Below, in pieces: positions 43,201 to 50,965 of a DNA stretch of 64,000 nucleotides. Numbering within the stretch: the first letter of the stretch is position 1; every line of letters begins with the position of its first letter. The DNA is from Aquimarina algiphila. GTDB taxonomy: Bacteria; Bacteroidota; Bacteroidia; Flavobacteriales; Flavobacteriaceae. The notes below the pieces were generated by a model. The model ran no database searches and was not told the origin of the DNA. It worked only from the letters and a program-made list of their open reading frames with translations. Location: positions 1-64,000 of the forward strand of contig NZ_VLNR01000028.1 in the NCBI RefSeq assembly GCF_007489275.1, read 5' to 3'. Both the position numbers and the translations under genes were made by a program.

Positions 43201-44027
43201 ATTTTGACAATGAAAATTTTGAGAGTCTATATAATAAAATCAATGATAAGGATTTATTTGATGCCAGAGTAATTGATAATGTTCAACATAAAAGACTAAC
43301 CTCTTTTGCCTTATCAAGGCACGTTGACTATGCTTTGGAAAATAGTTTGAAACAAGCTTATCCAAAAATACGTGACTATTTAACCAATCTGGATGCCCAT
43401 CATAACGAAAGCAAGAAGCTCAAATTGTATTTAGAAAGATCATCTGATAGCAGCGTATTAAAGGATTGTTGTACAAATATTCATAGTAGCATTTGTTGGT
43501 CAGCAATAGAAATATTAGTGGAAAGAAAAGAGGAAAAGGTTCTTTGCATTCAACTTGCACACGAGTACCTTGATTCCGGAAAAGACATTTTTATATCAAA
43601 TGCTATTAAAGTATTGTTTTATTGGAAAGAGAGTGATGCTATCAGGGAATTGATAAAAGTTGTGGATAAAGGGTTATTAAGAGTTTTATCAGATAATAAA
43701 TTCAATGACTATGATGCCGTAGAAAGTTATGATATTATAGAAGAATTATATGAGGTTTTTTATATAAGCCCAACAGAAGGTCTTGAAGGAAATTTTGGTA
43801 AAACGTTTACACAAACGTATATTTCAAATCTTTCTGTTTCCGATGAAGGATACGAAGGTGTACAAAGTGTATTGCAACGAATTAATACAAGGTTAAAAGA
43901 TTCTGGAGATGACTTATTCTATATTAATTTGTTGATCGATAAATCAAAAAATAGACACGTCATTTCAAAATCAGAATCTTATAATTTTAAGAAAGCTCTT
44001 AAAATCGTTGAGCAGTTATGTGATTAA
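40218..44027 (+). CDS. NACHT-like STAND NTPase
   Basis: This 1269-residue protein has a Walker A at about 113-127 (KVLILGNAGLGKTHE), a Walker B (AIFIFDGIDEIQD, about 173-185) and a NACHT-type sensor strand (FSMVISCRTNIYE). A winged-helix-like part with FVHRNIQEYFAALTI, the HxxxxEYFAA motif of bacterial NACHTs, follows. The remaining 850 residues are a helical repeat region (HEAT-like), probably for ligand sensing. Bacterial NACHT proteins are antiphage sensors. No obvious nuclease or NADase effector is fused, so the preceding TM protein may supply that role. Confidence 0.75.
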   Translation: MKEKIYKFFESNTPTVVIKEIENSDVDVVIIENLHFTTEDDLMGILSKKKLSKENISDSDKSKFIGNLKPHETHINRDYGIQPSSTTPLSWFHHDEESLRNLSSITKEKGNNKVLILGNAGLGKTHELKHLALEIWEDKSDPRIPIYSNFKNFTTQNVLEGFIYKKWKLIDNAIFIFDGIDEIQDIKDFISKLQNFIIALEREDAIFSMVISCRTNIYESLAKSISGFKIFYLKELVYLQGKRLLKIWSGSIIDDFSFNQNHLNFLRNPFQIKRLSEYINTHNKLPSNTAILWKSYIDDRLSYDASNKFKRIDLNTPLIKSYSKKISLINELRKSNVFNPDQLFKITKNSSSDCNEFMMNPLLDKVPASEDWYFVHRNIQEYFAALTISDMEFDDIIDIIQIENTGKTNPSLFNTISFLLNILDETDEKYVPLITWFLDNEPELLFKAEGDRISPDIREKVFKNYFQKECKEKTLWISTKRSFSVPEIAIFGSVPNNLTYLLGEIEDKKNHNRVIISAINLLAFFDIPRNEIPKLKTFLIDCLRDPEYNISIKSQIIDCITKQKLSENDDEYIDSIFAIFTKDSGNEINSILLYLIEDHPNPDRFFEFIYNEFLRAEGIQPRANDDGVDRRNDYKVKGLILKLEAPENFLAIAKHLFSYESKNILTAHSSLLQSFVEKCINLIEIDNSFINNILSYIKNDTLLYSRRSILKSIINRSGTNQRAISHLLNNFTFDRISFILTSILNYDSLNIVCEKMIELGLTGETVERFRNNIAYDSNRELAQRFEDIMGEKGIVFQSKLHSKEDKQNQETAFLNRIQSNFDILFQPDRIIAEIEAIFIDNDHIPMTSNLIHDMTMKWYNENGHAGELIKPLAVLQDLSNRHGINQFDLVREKLESDEFYRMDEIMTVIQRYEKDQRKYTVSKKQKLIISEWCERTSKSIDLEKIIIWGKSKGFGLTEDFDKLKVIFFYLDHFSFILDQSFLLDCVQFFNMGISNFDNENFESLYNKINDKDLFDARVIDNVQHKRLTSFALSRHVDYALENSLKQAYPKIRDYLTNLDAHHNESKKLKLYLERSSDSSVLKDCCTNIHSSICWSAIEILVERKEEKVLCIQLAHEYLDSGKDIFISNAIKVLFYWKESDAIRELIKVVDKGLLRVLSDNKFNDYDAVESYDIIEELYEVFYISPTEGLEGNFGKTFTQTYISNLSVSDEGYEGVQSVLQRINTRLKDSGDDLFYINLLIDKSKNRHVISKSESYNFKKALKIVEQLCD

Positions 44028-44254
44028 ATAGATAATTCTTTTTTCATAAAATCTAGTGCCCAAAAAATAATACTACTTGATTCGTTGATATTAATTTGTT
44101 CATAAAACTGAATGTATGCACCATTAATACAAACAGCTCTTGCACTAAATGCATCGTCAGGAATTGCATCAATACATTTTATCGAGTAACTCCAATTTTT
44201 ACCTGTTACATTATGATACTCCAGTAATGTATCTTCAATTCCAATTCTTTTCAT
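44024..44254 (-). CDS. Small hypothetical protein
   Basis: This 76-residue protein overlaps the NACHT-like gene tail to tail by 4 bases. It contains GKNWSYSIKCIDAIPDDAFS and ends MKKELSI. It has no TM, signal or known motif. Its codon use looks ordinary and it has a start 118 bases from the divergent SRAP gene. It may be a real small gene, but evidence is limited. Confidence 0.45.
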   Translation of the reverse strand: MKRIGIEDTLLEYHNVTGKNWSYSIKCIDAIPDDAFSARAVCINGAYIQFYEQININESSSIIFWALDFMKKELSI

Positions 44255-44326
44255 ACAATGAATAAATATTATTTTTCCCTATTACAATATTATCTTCTAA
44301 AAATTGAAACGGAATTATGTTTTATT

Positions 44327-44343
44327 AATTGTTAGAAACAATT
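44327..44343. promoter_or_regulatory. Inverted repeat upstream of SRAP gene
   Basis: AATTGTT-AGA-AACAATT forms 7-base arms 29 bases before the SRAP start codon. It could be an operator. It does not match the dinB palindrome, so a shared regulator is unlikely. Confidence 0.35.
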
Positions 44344-44372
44344 CATTAAATTAGTAATAAACAAATTGGAGT

Positions 44373-45137
44373 ATGTGTTACGATATTAAAACAAGTTTGG
44401 AAACCCAACTACAAAGAGCTAAACTCAACAATGATTCACAAAAAATTGTTGAACTCACGGAAAAACTAGCTCCTTTTACGGATCTTCCATTATATCATTC
44501 TTCTGGATTTAAACACCCTCAAATTCTTATTTATACTGATGAGTCACCTAATGTACCCATTGTTTCTACTTGGGGATTAGTTCCACATTGGGTGAAAGAC
44601 CAGGAACAAAAAAAGAAGTTATGGAATAATACACTGAATGCTCGTGGCGAGACTATTTTTGAAAAGCCATCATTTCGGGATTCAGCAAAAGATAAAAGAT
44701 GCCTTATATATATAGACGGATTTTATGAGCATCACCACTATAATAATAACACTTATCCATTCTTCATATATAGAAAAGATCTAAAACCAATCGCACTTGC
44801 AGGTTTGTGGAGTGAATGGAGAGATATAGAAACTGGTGAGCTTCTTTACACATTTGCCATTGTAACCACGACGGCTAATTCCTTAATGGGTAAAATTCAT
44901 AATAATCCCAAATTAAAAGAACCTCGTATGCCTGTCATTCTACCTGAAGAATTAGAAGACAATTGGCTTAACCCAATAAATGATGAGTTGGATAAAAAAG
45001 CTATTCAAGAGTTAATTCGAGAATATCCAGAAGAAGAATTGGATGCATATACCGTAGATCGATTGCGAGGTAAAGAATACAAAGGAAATACTAAAAACAT
45101 TTCAAATAAGCTTGAATATAAAGATTTAGTCTTCTGA
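44373..45137 (+). CDS. SRAP domain protein (HMCES/YedK family)
   Basis: SRAP proteins crosslink covalently to abasic sites in single-stranded DNA through Cys2 and so shield them. This 254-residue protein has Cys2 (MCYDIKT), the Asn of NARGETIF (about residue 89), the Glu in DGFYEHH (about 119), and the His in GKIHNNPK followed by RMPVILPEE (about 173-190). All active-site positions are present. Its place near translesion polymerases and a helicase gives this segment a DNA-damage theme. It is followed by a strong hairpin terminator. Confidence 0.9.
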   Translation: MCYDIKTSLETQLQRAKLNNDSQKIVELTEKLAPFTDLPLYHSSGFKHPQILIYTDESPNVPIVSTWGLVPHWVKDQEQKKKLWNNTLNARGETIFEKPSFRDSAKDKRCLIYIDGFYEHHHYNNNTYPFFIYRKDLKPIALAGLWSEWRDIETGELLYTFAIVTTTANSLMGKIHNNPKLKEPRMPVILPEELEDNWLNPINDELDKKAIQELIREYPEEELDAYTVDRLRGKEYKGNTKNISNKLEYKDLVF

Positions 45138-45233
45138 GAATTCTATCGAATGAGAATATTAATATGACCTATTAACATAGTGTTTAAATATTCCCTGAAT
45201 TTTTATTACATTTAGGAAACGAAAAACAGTCAT

Positions 45234-45275
45234 AAAACCCCATATCCAAATACTTGGATATGGGGTTTTTTATTT
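45234..45275 (+). terminator. Intrinsic terminator or leader attenuator
   Basis: A perfect 16-bp stem (AAAACCCCATATCCAA with its complement) with loop ATAC is followed by a six-T run. It lies 97 bases after the SRAP stop and 24 bases before the next start codon. It can terminate SRAP transcripts. Because almost no room remains for a promoter between it and the following gene, it may also act as an attenuator in that gene's leader. Confidence 0.75.
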
Positions 45276-45298
45276 AATTAATTTAACAAAATTACATT

Positions 45299-46213
45299 AT
45301 GAACAAATTTCTATTTTTAGTCTGTACTTTTTTTTCTGTAAACTTTTATGCACAAGATGTTATCAAAGAAAGCGATATTGTTATTTTAAACATTGATATG
45401 CCATTCATTGACAAAATTCTTTCCTATGAATATCAAGAAGAAATTTTGGTTGAAATACCACCAAAAAATGAAGGTGATGAAACTACCTATGAAAAACAAA
45501 TCATAACAACAAATAGACCTAAAATATCTGAAACTAAATATTTACGCTCTTGGGTTAGGTTTAAAGTTATAGATATTGATGATACCAATAAAAAGGTAAT
45601 TTTAAAGGCTCAAAATTTTACACGGTCTTGGAGGAAAAGGACATTTGGTAGTAAAAAAGCTGACTGGATAGGTAATAAATACAATGATATATTATATACC
45701 GTTAATAAAGATGAATTTGATAAATATGCAACCAAATATGTAAAACAGAAAAAAAAGGGAAGTGGAGCTTATTCTGTAGGTCTATTGTCTTTGCCATTTA
45801 AAGCACGACCAGTAACAACCGTAGAAGGTCAATCTGGAAGTTTGGGTTTTGATACTGATTTTAACCTAAATTCTACTCTAAATGTTAGATTAGGAGGAGG
45901 AAAGGAAGGTTCTACAAGTTTAAATTTTCAGATGGGTGCTGGTATCGGTAGTGTTGGGTTAGATAGTAACAATGCTTCCTTAGTAGAATCAACAAAAACA
46001 CAAGATGTGGCAACCTTAACAGGTTTAACAGGTCTAATGCTGGAATATGACAGAGTACAATTTGGTATCTATATTGGAGTAGATTATATTAATAATCAGA
46101 GGCAGTTTGATTGGGAAAATAATGGAAATATATGGTTTGGTCTTGGGATTGGATATAGAATTTTTAACGTGAGTATTTCTGATCAGAATGAAAAACAAAG
46201 TCAAGAAAAATAA
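45299..46213 (+). CDS. Secreted hypothetical protein
   Basis: This 304-residue protein has a signal peptide (to about residue 18, NFYAQ). A central domain (about 60-160, LRSWVRFKVIDIDDTNKKVI) is followed by a glycine/serine-rich C-terminal half with alternating hydrophobic strands (LNVRLGGGKEGSTSLNFQMG, FGIYIGVDYINNQ). These suggest an outer-membrane-associated beta structure. The function is unknown. It ends 14 bases before a long inverted repeat shared with the convergent gene. Confidence 0.6.
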   Translation: MNKFLFLVCTFFSVNFYAQDVIKESDIVILNIDMPFIDKILSYEYQEEILVEIPPKNEGDETTYEKQIITTNRPKISETKYLRSWVRFKVIDIDDTNKKVILKAQNFTRSWRKRTFGSKKADWIGNKYNDILYTVNKDEFDKYATKYVKQKKKGSGAYSVGLLSLPFKARPVTTVEGQSGSLGFDTDFNLNSTLNVRLGGGKEGSTSLNFQMGAGIGSVGLDSNNASLVESTKTQDVATLTGLTGLMLEYDRVQFGIYIGVDYINNQRQFDWENNGNIWFGLGIGYRIFNVSISDQNEKQSQEK

Positions 46214-46226
46214 AAAGTAACATAGA

Positions 46227-46292
46227 ATTGATGAATGTGAAGGGGTTTGTGGGAATAACTTAAATTCCACAAACCCCTTCACATTCATCAAT
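46227..46292. terminator. Long bidirectional hairpin overlapping a coding end
   Basis: A perfect 26-bp inverted repeat (46227-46252 with 46267-46292), extended by a G-U and an A-U pair, has a loop of about 10 bases. It lies between two convergent genes and should stop both transcripts. The right arm encodes the last residues of the PAPS-reductase-like protein (ECEGVCGI), so the left arm is an inverted copy of coding DNA. Neither side has a long T-run. Confidence 0.7.
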
Positions 46293-47078
46293 CAATTCAG
46301 GAAACATATTAAGTTGTTTTGATGATAATTCTTTACCTTTTAGAATATCTATAATGACCTCTTTAAGTGGTCTGCAGGAACGATGTATAAAACATTCATC
46401 ATTGATACCTGGATAGTTCCTAAGTTTCTCATCTAAAATTGTTGCTGCTTCGAAATTATCAGGGTCATTTTCGTAAATCCATAACCAATAATTGTCAGAA
46501 TGATATGGGCATACTACGCAACTGGAACGAACTGGAACAGGGATAGAATGTGCTTTAAAATTGTTGATACAATCAATTCTTTTATATCTTTTTTCAATCA
46601 AAGGAAAACGATGACTAAGCCATTTTACATCAGCTTCCTTCATACGCTGTAACTCATCATAACTAATACCTAGCCATAAATTCACTTTGCTCTTTTTCTG
46701 TACTACACTCCTTATAAACTTCCGTACAGGTCTAATCTTATAATCTCCTGTACATTGTCTTTTAAGCATTGATTTTTTTCCCGTAGTTGGGTTCTTAATA
46801 AAAAGTGGTATTCCTGAAGGTCGCTTGCGATTCGAATCAAGATAATCTAACATATCTTGATACAAGTTACCTCCAGTAGTCACATCGATGGTAAAATTGT
46901 ATTCCTGATCAACGTATTTTATCAACCACTCTAAATATTTGTATACTCCTTTTGGTTCATTTCCAGTATCAGAAAATATGGCAAGGTCAGGTACCTTATC
47001 AAATTCTCCTCGAAGACTTCGTAAAAGTAAATCCGTGGATTGTGTTCCTGCTCCTAATGAAATAATGTTGTATTCCAT
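46260..47078 (-). CDS. PAPS-reductase/DndC-like PP-loop protein
   Basis: This 272-residue protein has the PP-loop variant SLGAGTQST at about residues 8-16, the AIFSDTGNEPKGVYKYLEW strand-helix, and KRQCTGDYKIRPVRKFI. A C-terminal cysteine set (SCVVCPYHSD, DECFIHRSCRP, ECEGVCGI) might bind a metal or Fe-S cluster. Phage and plasmid members of this family are often linked to nucleic-acid or sulfur modification rather than sulfate assimilation. It is the last gene of the replication operon. Its substrate is unknown. Confidence 0.75.
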   Translation of the reverse strand: MEYNIISLGAGTQSTDLLLRSLRGEFDKVPDLAIFSDTGNEPKGVYKYLEWLIKYVDQEYNFTIDVTTGGNLYQDMLDYLDSNRKRPSGIPLFIKNPTTGKKSMLKRQCTGDYKIRPVRKFIRSVVQKKSKVNLWLGISYDELQRMKEADVKWLSHRFPLIEKRYKRIDCINNFKAHSIPVPVRSSCVVCPYHSDNYWLWIYENDPDNFEAATILDEKLRNYPGINDECFIHRSCRPLKEVIIDILKGKELSSKQLNMFPELIDECEGVCGI

Positions 47079-47083
47079 CGCTT

Positions 47084-48103
47084 CTAATTTAAAACTGGAC
47101 TTAGAATTTTATCATCGTGATAACGTAGGTAATCCGAAATCAACTTAATAATTGCTGCATTACGATCCTTATAAATTGGTTTACTATAAAAATCTAACTC
47201 ATTAAGCATCATTCGTATAGTAGATTTTTCTTCCTGATCAATAAATCGTTTGCACGCTCGAATATAGGCTGCTCTAGTACATCCACTAACTTTTCGTCTC
47301 CGCATATCGATATACACAAAAAAGCTTCGTTGTTTTTTGTATTCTGATTCAGTTTTAAACTTACCTTCATCCATTGCTCTGGAGCATAAATCATATTGTT
47401 CATTAACTATGAGTTGTGCTATTCTAACAATCGAGTAATTAGGGATTCTCTCTTTGTATTTTGTAACAGGATCAACCTGATGGTGTAATCGTATCCAAGT
47501 GCAAGCTTGAAACTGTGTTGTTGTTACCTTACCTAAAGATTGATGTGAAAATAGAATATCAATTCCTTTATGTCTAACGGTAGTCAAAGCTCCTATAAGG
47601 GATTGTCCTTTTGCACCCGTCATATAACTATCCGTATCATCCAACACTATAAGCCCATTCTTAAAGTGATTTACGATTTTTTCTGCCACTTCTCTCTTTT
47701 CTATGTTGCTCATTGCCTTACCTCCTTTCTTAAACGGTAGGATTCTTCTAGCAGCAACCTTTGTTAGTGCCTTTATATAATTTGGGCTTACTGTACGGAA
47801 TGTCGGATAATCATGTCCATTAGTATCAAAAGCTAAGACCTTTCTACCTTTTTTACCCTTTTCTGGATTATCCTTCATATAATACTTGATCTCCAAATTG
47901 GTACGAAAAGTTTTTCCAACACCCATTTCCCCAATGATAAGCATCACAAACGGATCACGTTCTAAATCTTCATTACTATATACAATAGGTTTCCTACCCT
48001 TAGTAGATTTTTTCTTAGTCTTTGATTGTGTTGACATACCTTCATCATTCTGTGCGATCTTCTGCCACTTCGACAATTGCGTTTTCCATTCTTGGTTCTT
48101 CAT
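47084..48103 (-). CDS. FtsK/HerA-like (A32-type) packaging ATPase candidate
   Basis: This protein of up to 339 residues has Walker A GEMGVGKT (58-65) and Walker B LIVLDDTDSY (about 148-157). The region RHKGIDILFSHQSLGKV (about 175-190) is placed like the conserved R/Q motif of FtsK/HerA ATPases. A double aspartate in Walker B and compact size suit the genome-packaging ATPases of non-tailed viruses better than terminases, which need a nuclease domain. A conjugation or chromosome-segregation ATPase is an alternative. The start at 48103 overlaps the preceding gene by 59 bases; ATG 48037 would leave a 7-base gap. Confidence 0.65.
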   Translation of the reverse strand: MKNQEWKTQLSKWQKIAQNDEGMSTQSKTKKKSTKGRKPIVYSNEDLERDPFVMLIIGEMGVGKTFRTNLEIKYYMKDNPEKGKKGRKVLAFDTNGHDYPTFRTVSPNYIKALTKVAARRILPFKKGGKAMSNIEKREVAEKIVNHFKNGLIVLDDTDSYMTGAKGQSLIGALTTVRHKGIDILFSHQSLGKVTTTQFQACTWIRLHHQVDPVTKYKERIPNYSIVRIAQLIVNEQYDLCSRAMDEGKFKTESEYKKQRSFFVYIDMRRRKVSGCTRAAYIRACKRFIDQEEKSTIRMMLNELDFYSKPIYKDRNAAIIKLISDYLRYHDDKILSPVLN

Positions 48104-49004
48104 CGTATTCTTCTTGAACTATTACGGGATCTACTACTTCCTTTTCCTTTAAGGGTATTTCTTCTTTTTTAGGCTCTGGTTTCCCATTGATTTCTTCATA
48201 AGCCATATCAAGAACATCTTCTTCTGAATCATCATCCTCTAAATCGATATCTGAATACCCTTTTTCTTCTCTTACGATATCCAGAATACGTTCGACCAAA
48301 AGATCATTTTCTGCCTTGATCTCCATTACCACCCGACCTTTTTTAAATAATATTGATAATACAACAGCCATCAATTGTCTTTCTGGAGTAAGTTTTTTTG
48401 CCTTTCTTTTTAGAATCTGAATTAATAATGGTTTTAATAAAGCCTTATCTTCCTTATCTAATTTTATCCGCTTTACATTCTTGTCATTCTGAACATCAAT
48501 GAGTTCTATTATTTCATCAAAATCATAGAATTCCTTGTGCTTTCTGATCTTTACAAAATAACCCCCTCCTAAATCGATCAAATTATTAACCGTTCCAAAA
48601 ATGCTATCAGCAGCCTGTTTAGCAGCATCCGTTGGCAACTCAAATTCTTCCTTCTCGTTATCATTGTTAGTATTAGAGTCCTCCTCACTCATATTTGAAT
48701 CATCTTCAAATCCACTGCCAATTTCCTGTTCTGGTGCATCTAAAGGTGTTTCATCCCTTGTATCAAAAGTTTCTTGTTCCATTGCTTTTCCTGAATTCTT
48801 TTCTGCTTCATTAAAATCATTCCTTTGTCCTGGTCTATCTGGTTTCCAAATATTCCAATCGTTAGGTTTTGTAACACCCGCTATTTCCTTTTCAATGACT
48901 GCCTGATTTAATGGACTCAAAACTTCATCCTGAATATCCTCAAAACCAATATCATTTGGGTTTTTCAATACATCTACTACTTCTTTCTCCAATTCTTTCT
49001 TCAT
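48045..49004 (-). CDS. Acidic hypothetical protein
   Basis: This 319-residue protein has a disordered, acidic N-terminal half (DSNMSEEDSNTNNDNEKEE). A folded middle (about 120-250) has GTVNNLIDLGGGYFVKIRKH and LLKPLLIQILKRKAKKL followed by a hydrophobic LMAVVLSILFKKG. A second acidic tail follows. The middle might lie on a membrane, but its helix is short for a TM. It directly precedes the packaging-type ATPase and overlaps its long start, so the two may act together. No family is recognised. Confidence 0.55.
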   Translation of the reverse strand: MKKELEKEVVDVLKNPNDIGFEDIQDEVLSPLNQAVIEKEIAGVTKPNDWNIWKPDRPGQRNDFNEAEKNSGKAMEQETFDTRDETPLDAPEQEIGSGFEDDSNMSEEDSNTNNDNEKEEFELPTDAAKQAADSIFGTVNNLIDLGGGYFVKIRKHKEFYDFDEIIELIDVQNDKNVKRIKLDKEDKALLKPLLIQILKRKAKKLTPERQLMAVVLSILFKKGRVVMEIKAENDLLVERILDIVREEKGYSDIDLEDDDSEEDVLDMAYEEINGKPEPKKEEIPLKEKEVVDPVIVQEEYDEEPRMENAIVEVAEDRTE

Positions 49005-49010
49005 ATCATC

Positions 49011-49466
49011 TTAATTTATCTTAGCCATAAACTGAATAAGGCTCTCTTCCAAAACTTCGTATCGTCCAACAAAGGATTTGTTAAACTGGGGAACTGATAA
49101 GATTTCTTTACACTTTTTGATATGATAGTACGCCCCAAATTTTCCTTGCTCAAAATACTTCCCCATCTCGTTATATGTCAGCCTTGTATACTGACTAAGG
49201 ATATGATATCCTGCCATACGAGCCTGTTTGAATTCTCTTGTCAACTTCCCTTCCATTTCTTTATGTTTCACACCAAAAACTTTAAATGCTTCGGAAACCA
49301 CAAAAACTGTTATCAATTCCAAATGTTGTTTTTTGTGTTGCCGAACCATTTCTGTTCCCGACAATTGACGTATAATTTTTATCGCCTTAGGCATTCCAAA
49401 CTTTCCAATAAGACTATCGATACCTTGTTGTAAATCGGTATAATCTTTCCCTTTTGATTTTTCCAT
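49011..49466 (-). CDS. DnaA domain IV-like DNA-binding protein
   Basis: This 151-residue protein has, at about residues 80-125, a pattern like the DNA-binding domain of DnaA: ARMAGYHILSQYTRLTYNEM followed by FEQGKFGAYYHIKKCKEIL. These correspond to the DnaA helix that includes R-x-x-AMYL-x-R and the GxRDHTTVxHA loop. No AAA+ domain is present. Stand-alone domains of this sort can be replication initiators or regulators. Its location in the replication operon, 14 kb from the tandem repeats, makes the repeats its candidate target. Confidence 0.6.
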   Translation of the reverse strand: MEKSKGKDYTDLQQGIDSLIGKFGMPKAIKIIRQLSGTEMVRQHKKQHLELITVFVVSEAFKVFGVKHKEMEGKLTREFKQARMAGYHILSQYTRLTYNEMGKYFEQGKFGAYYHIKKCKEILSVPQFNKSFVGRYEVLEESLIQFMAKIN

Positions 49467-49487
49467 ACTAGATCCCCTTTTAAAAGT

Positions 49488-49976
49488 TTACTTCATTGAA
49501 ACTATGTCATATCGATAATAAAAAAATGAAGTCCTTTCGAGTATATATTTACCGATTATTGTATCACCTCCAACCTTGGTTTTTAATCCCATATCTCGCA
49601 ATTTTGACCTCTTAATACCTTTAGTTCTTTTCATCTTCACCAACTCATCCAAAATCATTTCATCCGTTTTCTCCTTTGTGGGAACAGTTTTTTGTGGTGA
49701 TTTTTTGATTGTAACTTCTGGTTTTTTTGGAAGTTCGGCTCGCTTATTATTGGTCAACTGATCTTCATATTCTTCTTCAATATCCTCTAAGATTTCGATA
49801 TCCAATTTCTCTAATTGCTCTGTTAACTCCTGAAGGTTTGGTTCTTCAATAGTATCTACTAATTCATACAATTGATCATAGATTCCTATCATTTCCTGAA
49901 TTGGTTTCGGAAGTTCTTTTTTCTTTAAGTTGTTATTTTTCAAAAACTGTTTGAATTCAATTACCTTATTTTTCAT
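49488..49976 (-). CDS. Charged coiled-coil hypothetical protein
   Basis: This 162-residue protein has an acidic helical N-terminal half (VDTIEEPNLQELTEQLEKLD), a Lys/Pro/Thr linker, and a small C-terminal domain (about 110-162; GIKRSKLRDMGLKTKVGGDT). The C-terminal domain could be a winged helix. There is no TM or signal. It sits between the DnaA-like gene and a membrane protein gene, and its role is unknown. Confidence 0.5.
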   Translation of the reverse strand: MKNKVIEFKQFLKNNNLKKKELPKPIQEMIGIYDQLYELVDTIEEPNLQELTEQLEKLDIEILEDIEEEYEDQLTNNKRAELPKKPEVTIKKSPQKTVPTKEKTDEMILDELVKMKRTKGIKRSKLRDMGLKTKVGGDTIIGKYILERTSFFYYRYDIVSMK

Positions 49977-50002
49977 TTTGTTTCTGTTTAAGTGTTAAAA
50001 AA

Positions 50003-50257
50003 CTATTTTACAGGGATTAACTTTCCTGCGGATTTTGCTTCTATTGATTTCTCAATTTGATAAGAAATAAGAGCTGTTAAGGCAGATGTTGCCAATACAA
50101 CCCCTAAATTTTTTGCCAATTCCTTCCCTTTAGGAACACCAAATTTGAATCCTTTTCTATTTGCATTAGTACCTAGATTATAGTACACTAAGGCTTCTGC
50201 AAAACCAATCGCTAATCCTACTCCTGTAATTATGACTACTGTTTTATCTATTTTCAT
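50003..50257 (-). CDS. Small two-TM protein
   Basis: This 84-residue protein has hydrophobic helices at about 7-27 and 50-68 separated by a basic loop (NRKGFKFGVPKGKELAK). It is the only clear membrane protein of the replication operon, among soluble DNA-related proteins. It could be a morphogenesis factor or a virion membrane protein. No family is recognised. Confidence 0.55.
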   Translation of the reverse strand: MKIDKTVVIITGVGLAIGFAEALVYYNLGTNANRKGFKFGVPKGKELAKNLGVVLATSALTALISYQIEKSIEAKSAGKLIPVK

Positions 50258-50278
50258 TCTGCTTATTTTATGGATATA

Positions 50279-50947
50279 TTAGGATTCCAACTTTTCTTCT
50301 ATCTTATCTAACTTCTCTTGCAATTCATCATTATCATTTTGTCCTCTTAAGGCATTCATCCCATATATTTTTAATAGACTACGATGCGTTTTTTTAAGTA
50401 ACTTTTTGGACTCCTTTTGGACTTCAAGATTATTCTCTAGCTTCTCTGGAATTAAATTTGCAAGCCCAATAAAATGTCCTCTTATTTTTATGTATGGCGA
50501 GGGTTTTGGTTTTGGTCCTTCTTCTTTTCTTTTTTGCTCGTTATACTTTTTAATCTTGACACGACATTGTTTGATTTCATTAAGAACTGCATCTAAATCC
50601 TTTTTGTTAGTTGTCCTTTTAGGGCTCTCTTTTTTAGTTTCTTTTTCTTTCTTTTTTGATGTCTTTTCACTCTTCTTAGAAGTAGTAGCTCCTTTTTTGT
50701 TTGATACAGATTTTGTTTTAGTTTCTTCCTCAATGGGATCTCCACAAGGAGTCTCTACAATAGCATCTGGAGATACTTTTGTGACCATTTTGTAGATTTT
50801 ATCAATATTATCTCCTGCTGCTTTTTCAAAAGCATCTTTAGCACCTATCTCATTGTAATCATCAATAATTCCTTTTACCGATTTTTGAAGGGCTTCTGGT
50901 CTTACTTTAGAAAGGTCTAGTTTTAATAAATCCTGTATTGTTGCCAT
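50279..50947 (-). CDS. Lysine-rich hypothetical protein
   Basis: This 222-residue protein has a helical N-terminal domain (about 1-70), then a long Lys/Glu/Ser/Thr low-complexity linker (about 75-115). A C-terminal domain of about 100 residues contains PSPYIKIRGHFIGLANLIPE. The highly charged linker suggests nucleic-acid or protein scaffolding. The gene is packed among replication-type genes. I do not recognise the family. Confidence 0.5.
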   Translation of the reverse strand: MATIQDLLKLDLSKVRPEALQKSVKGIIDDYNEIGAKDAFEKAAGDNIDKIYKMVTKVSPDAIVETPCGDPIEEETKTKSVSNKKGATTSKKSEKTSKKKEKETKKESPKRTTNKKDLDAVLNEIKQCRVKIKKYNEQKRKEEGPKPKPSPYIKIRGHFIGLANLIPEKLENNLEVQKESKKLLKKTHRSLLKIYGMNALRGQNDNDELQEKLDKIEEKLES

Positions 50948-50965
50948 TTTACTTGTTTTTAAGGG

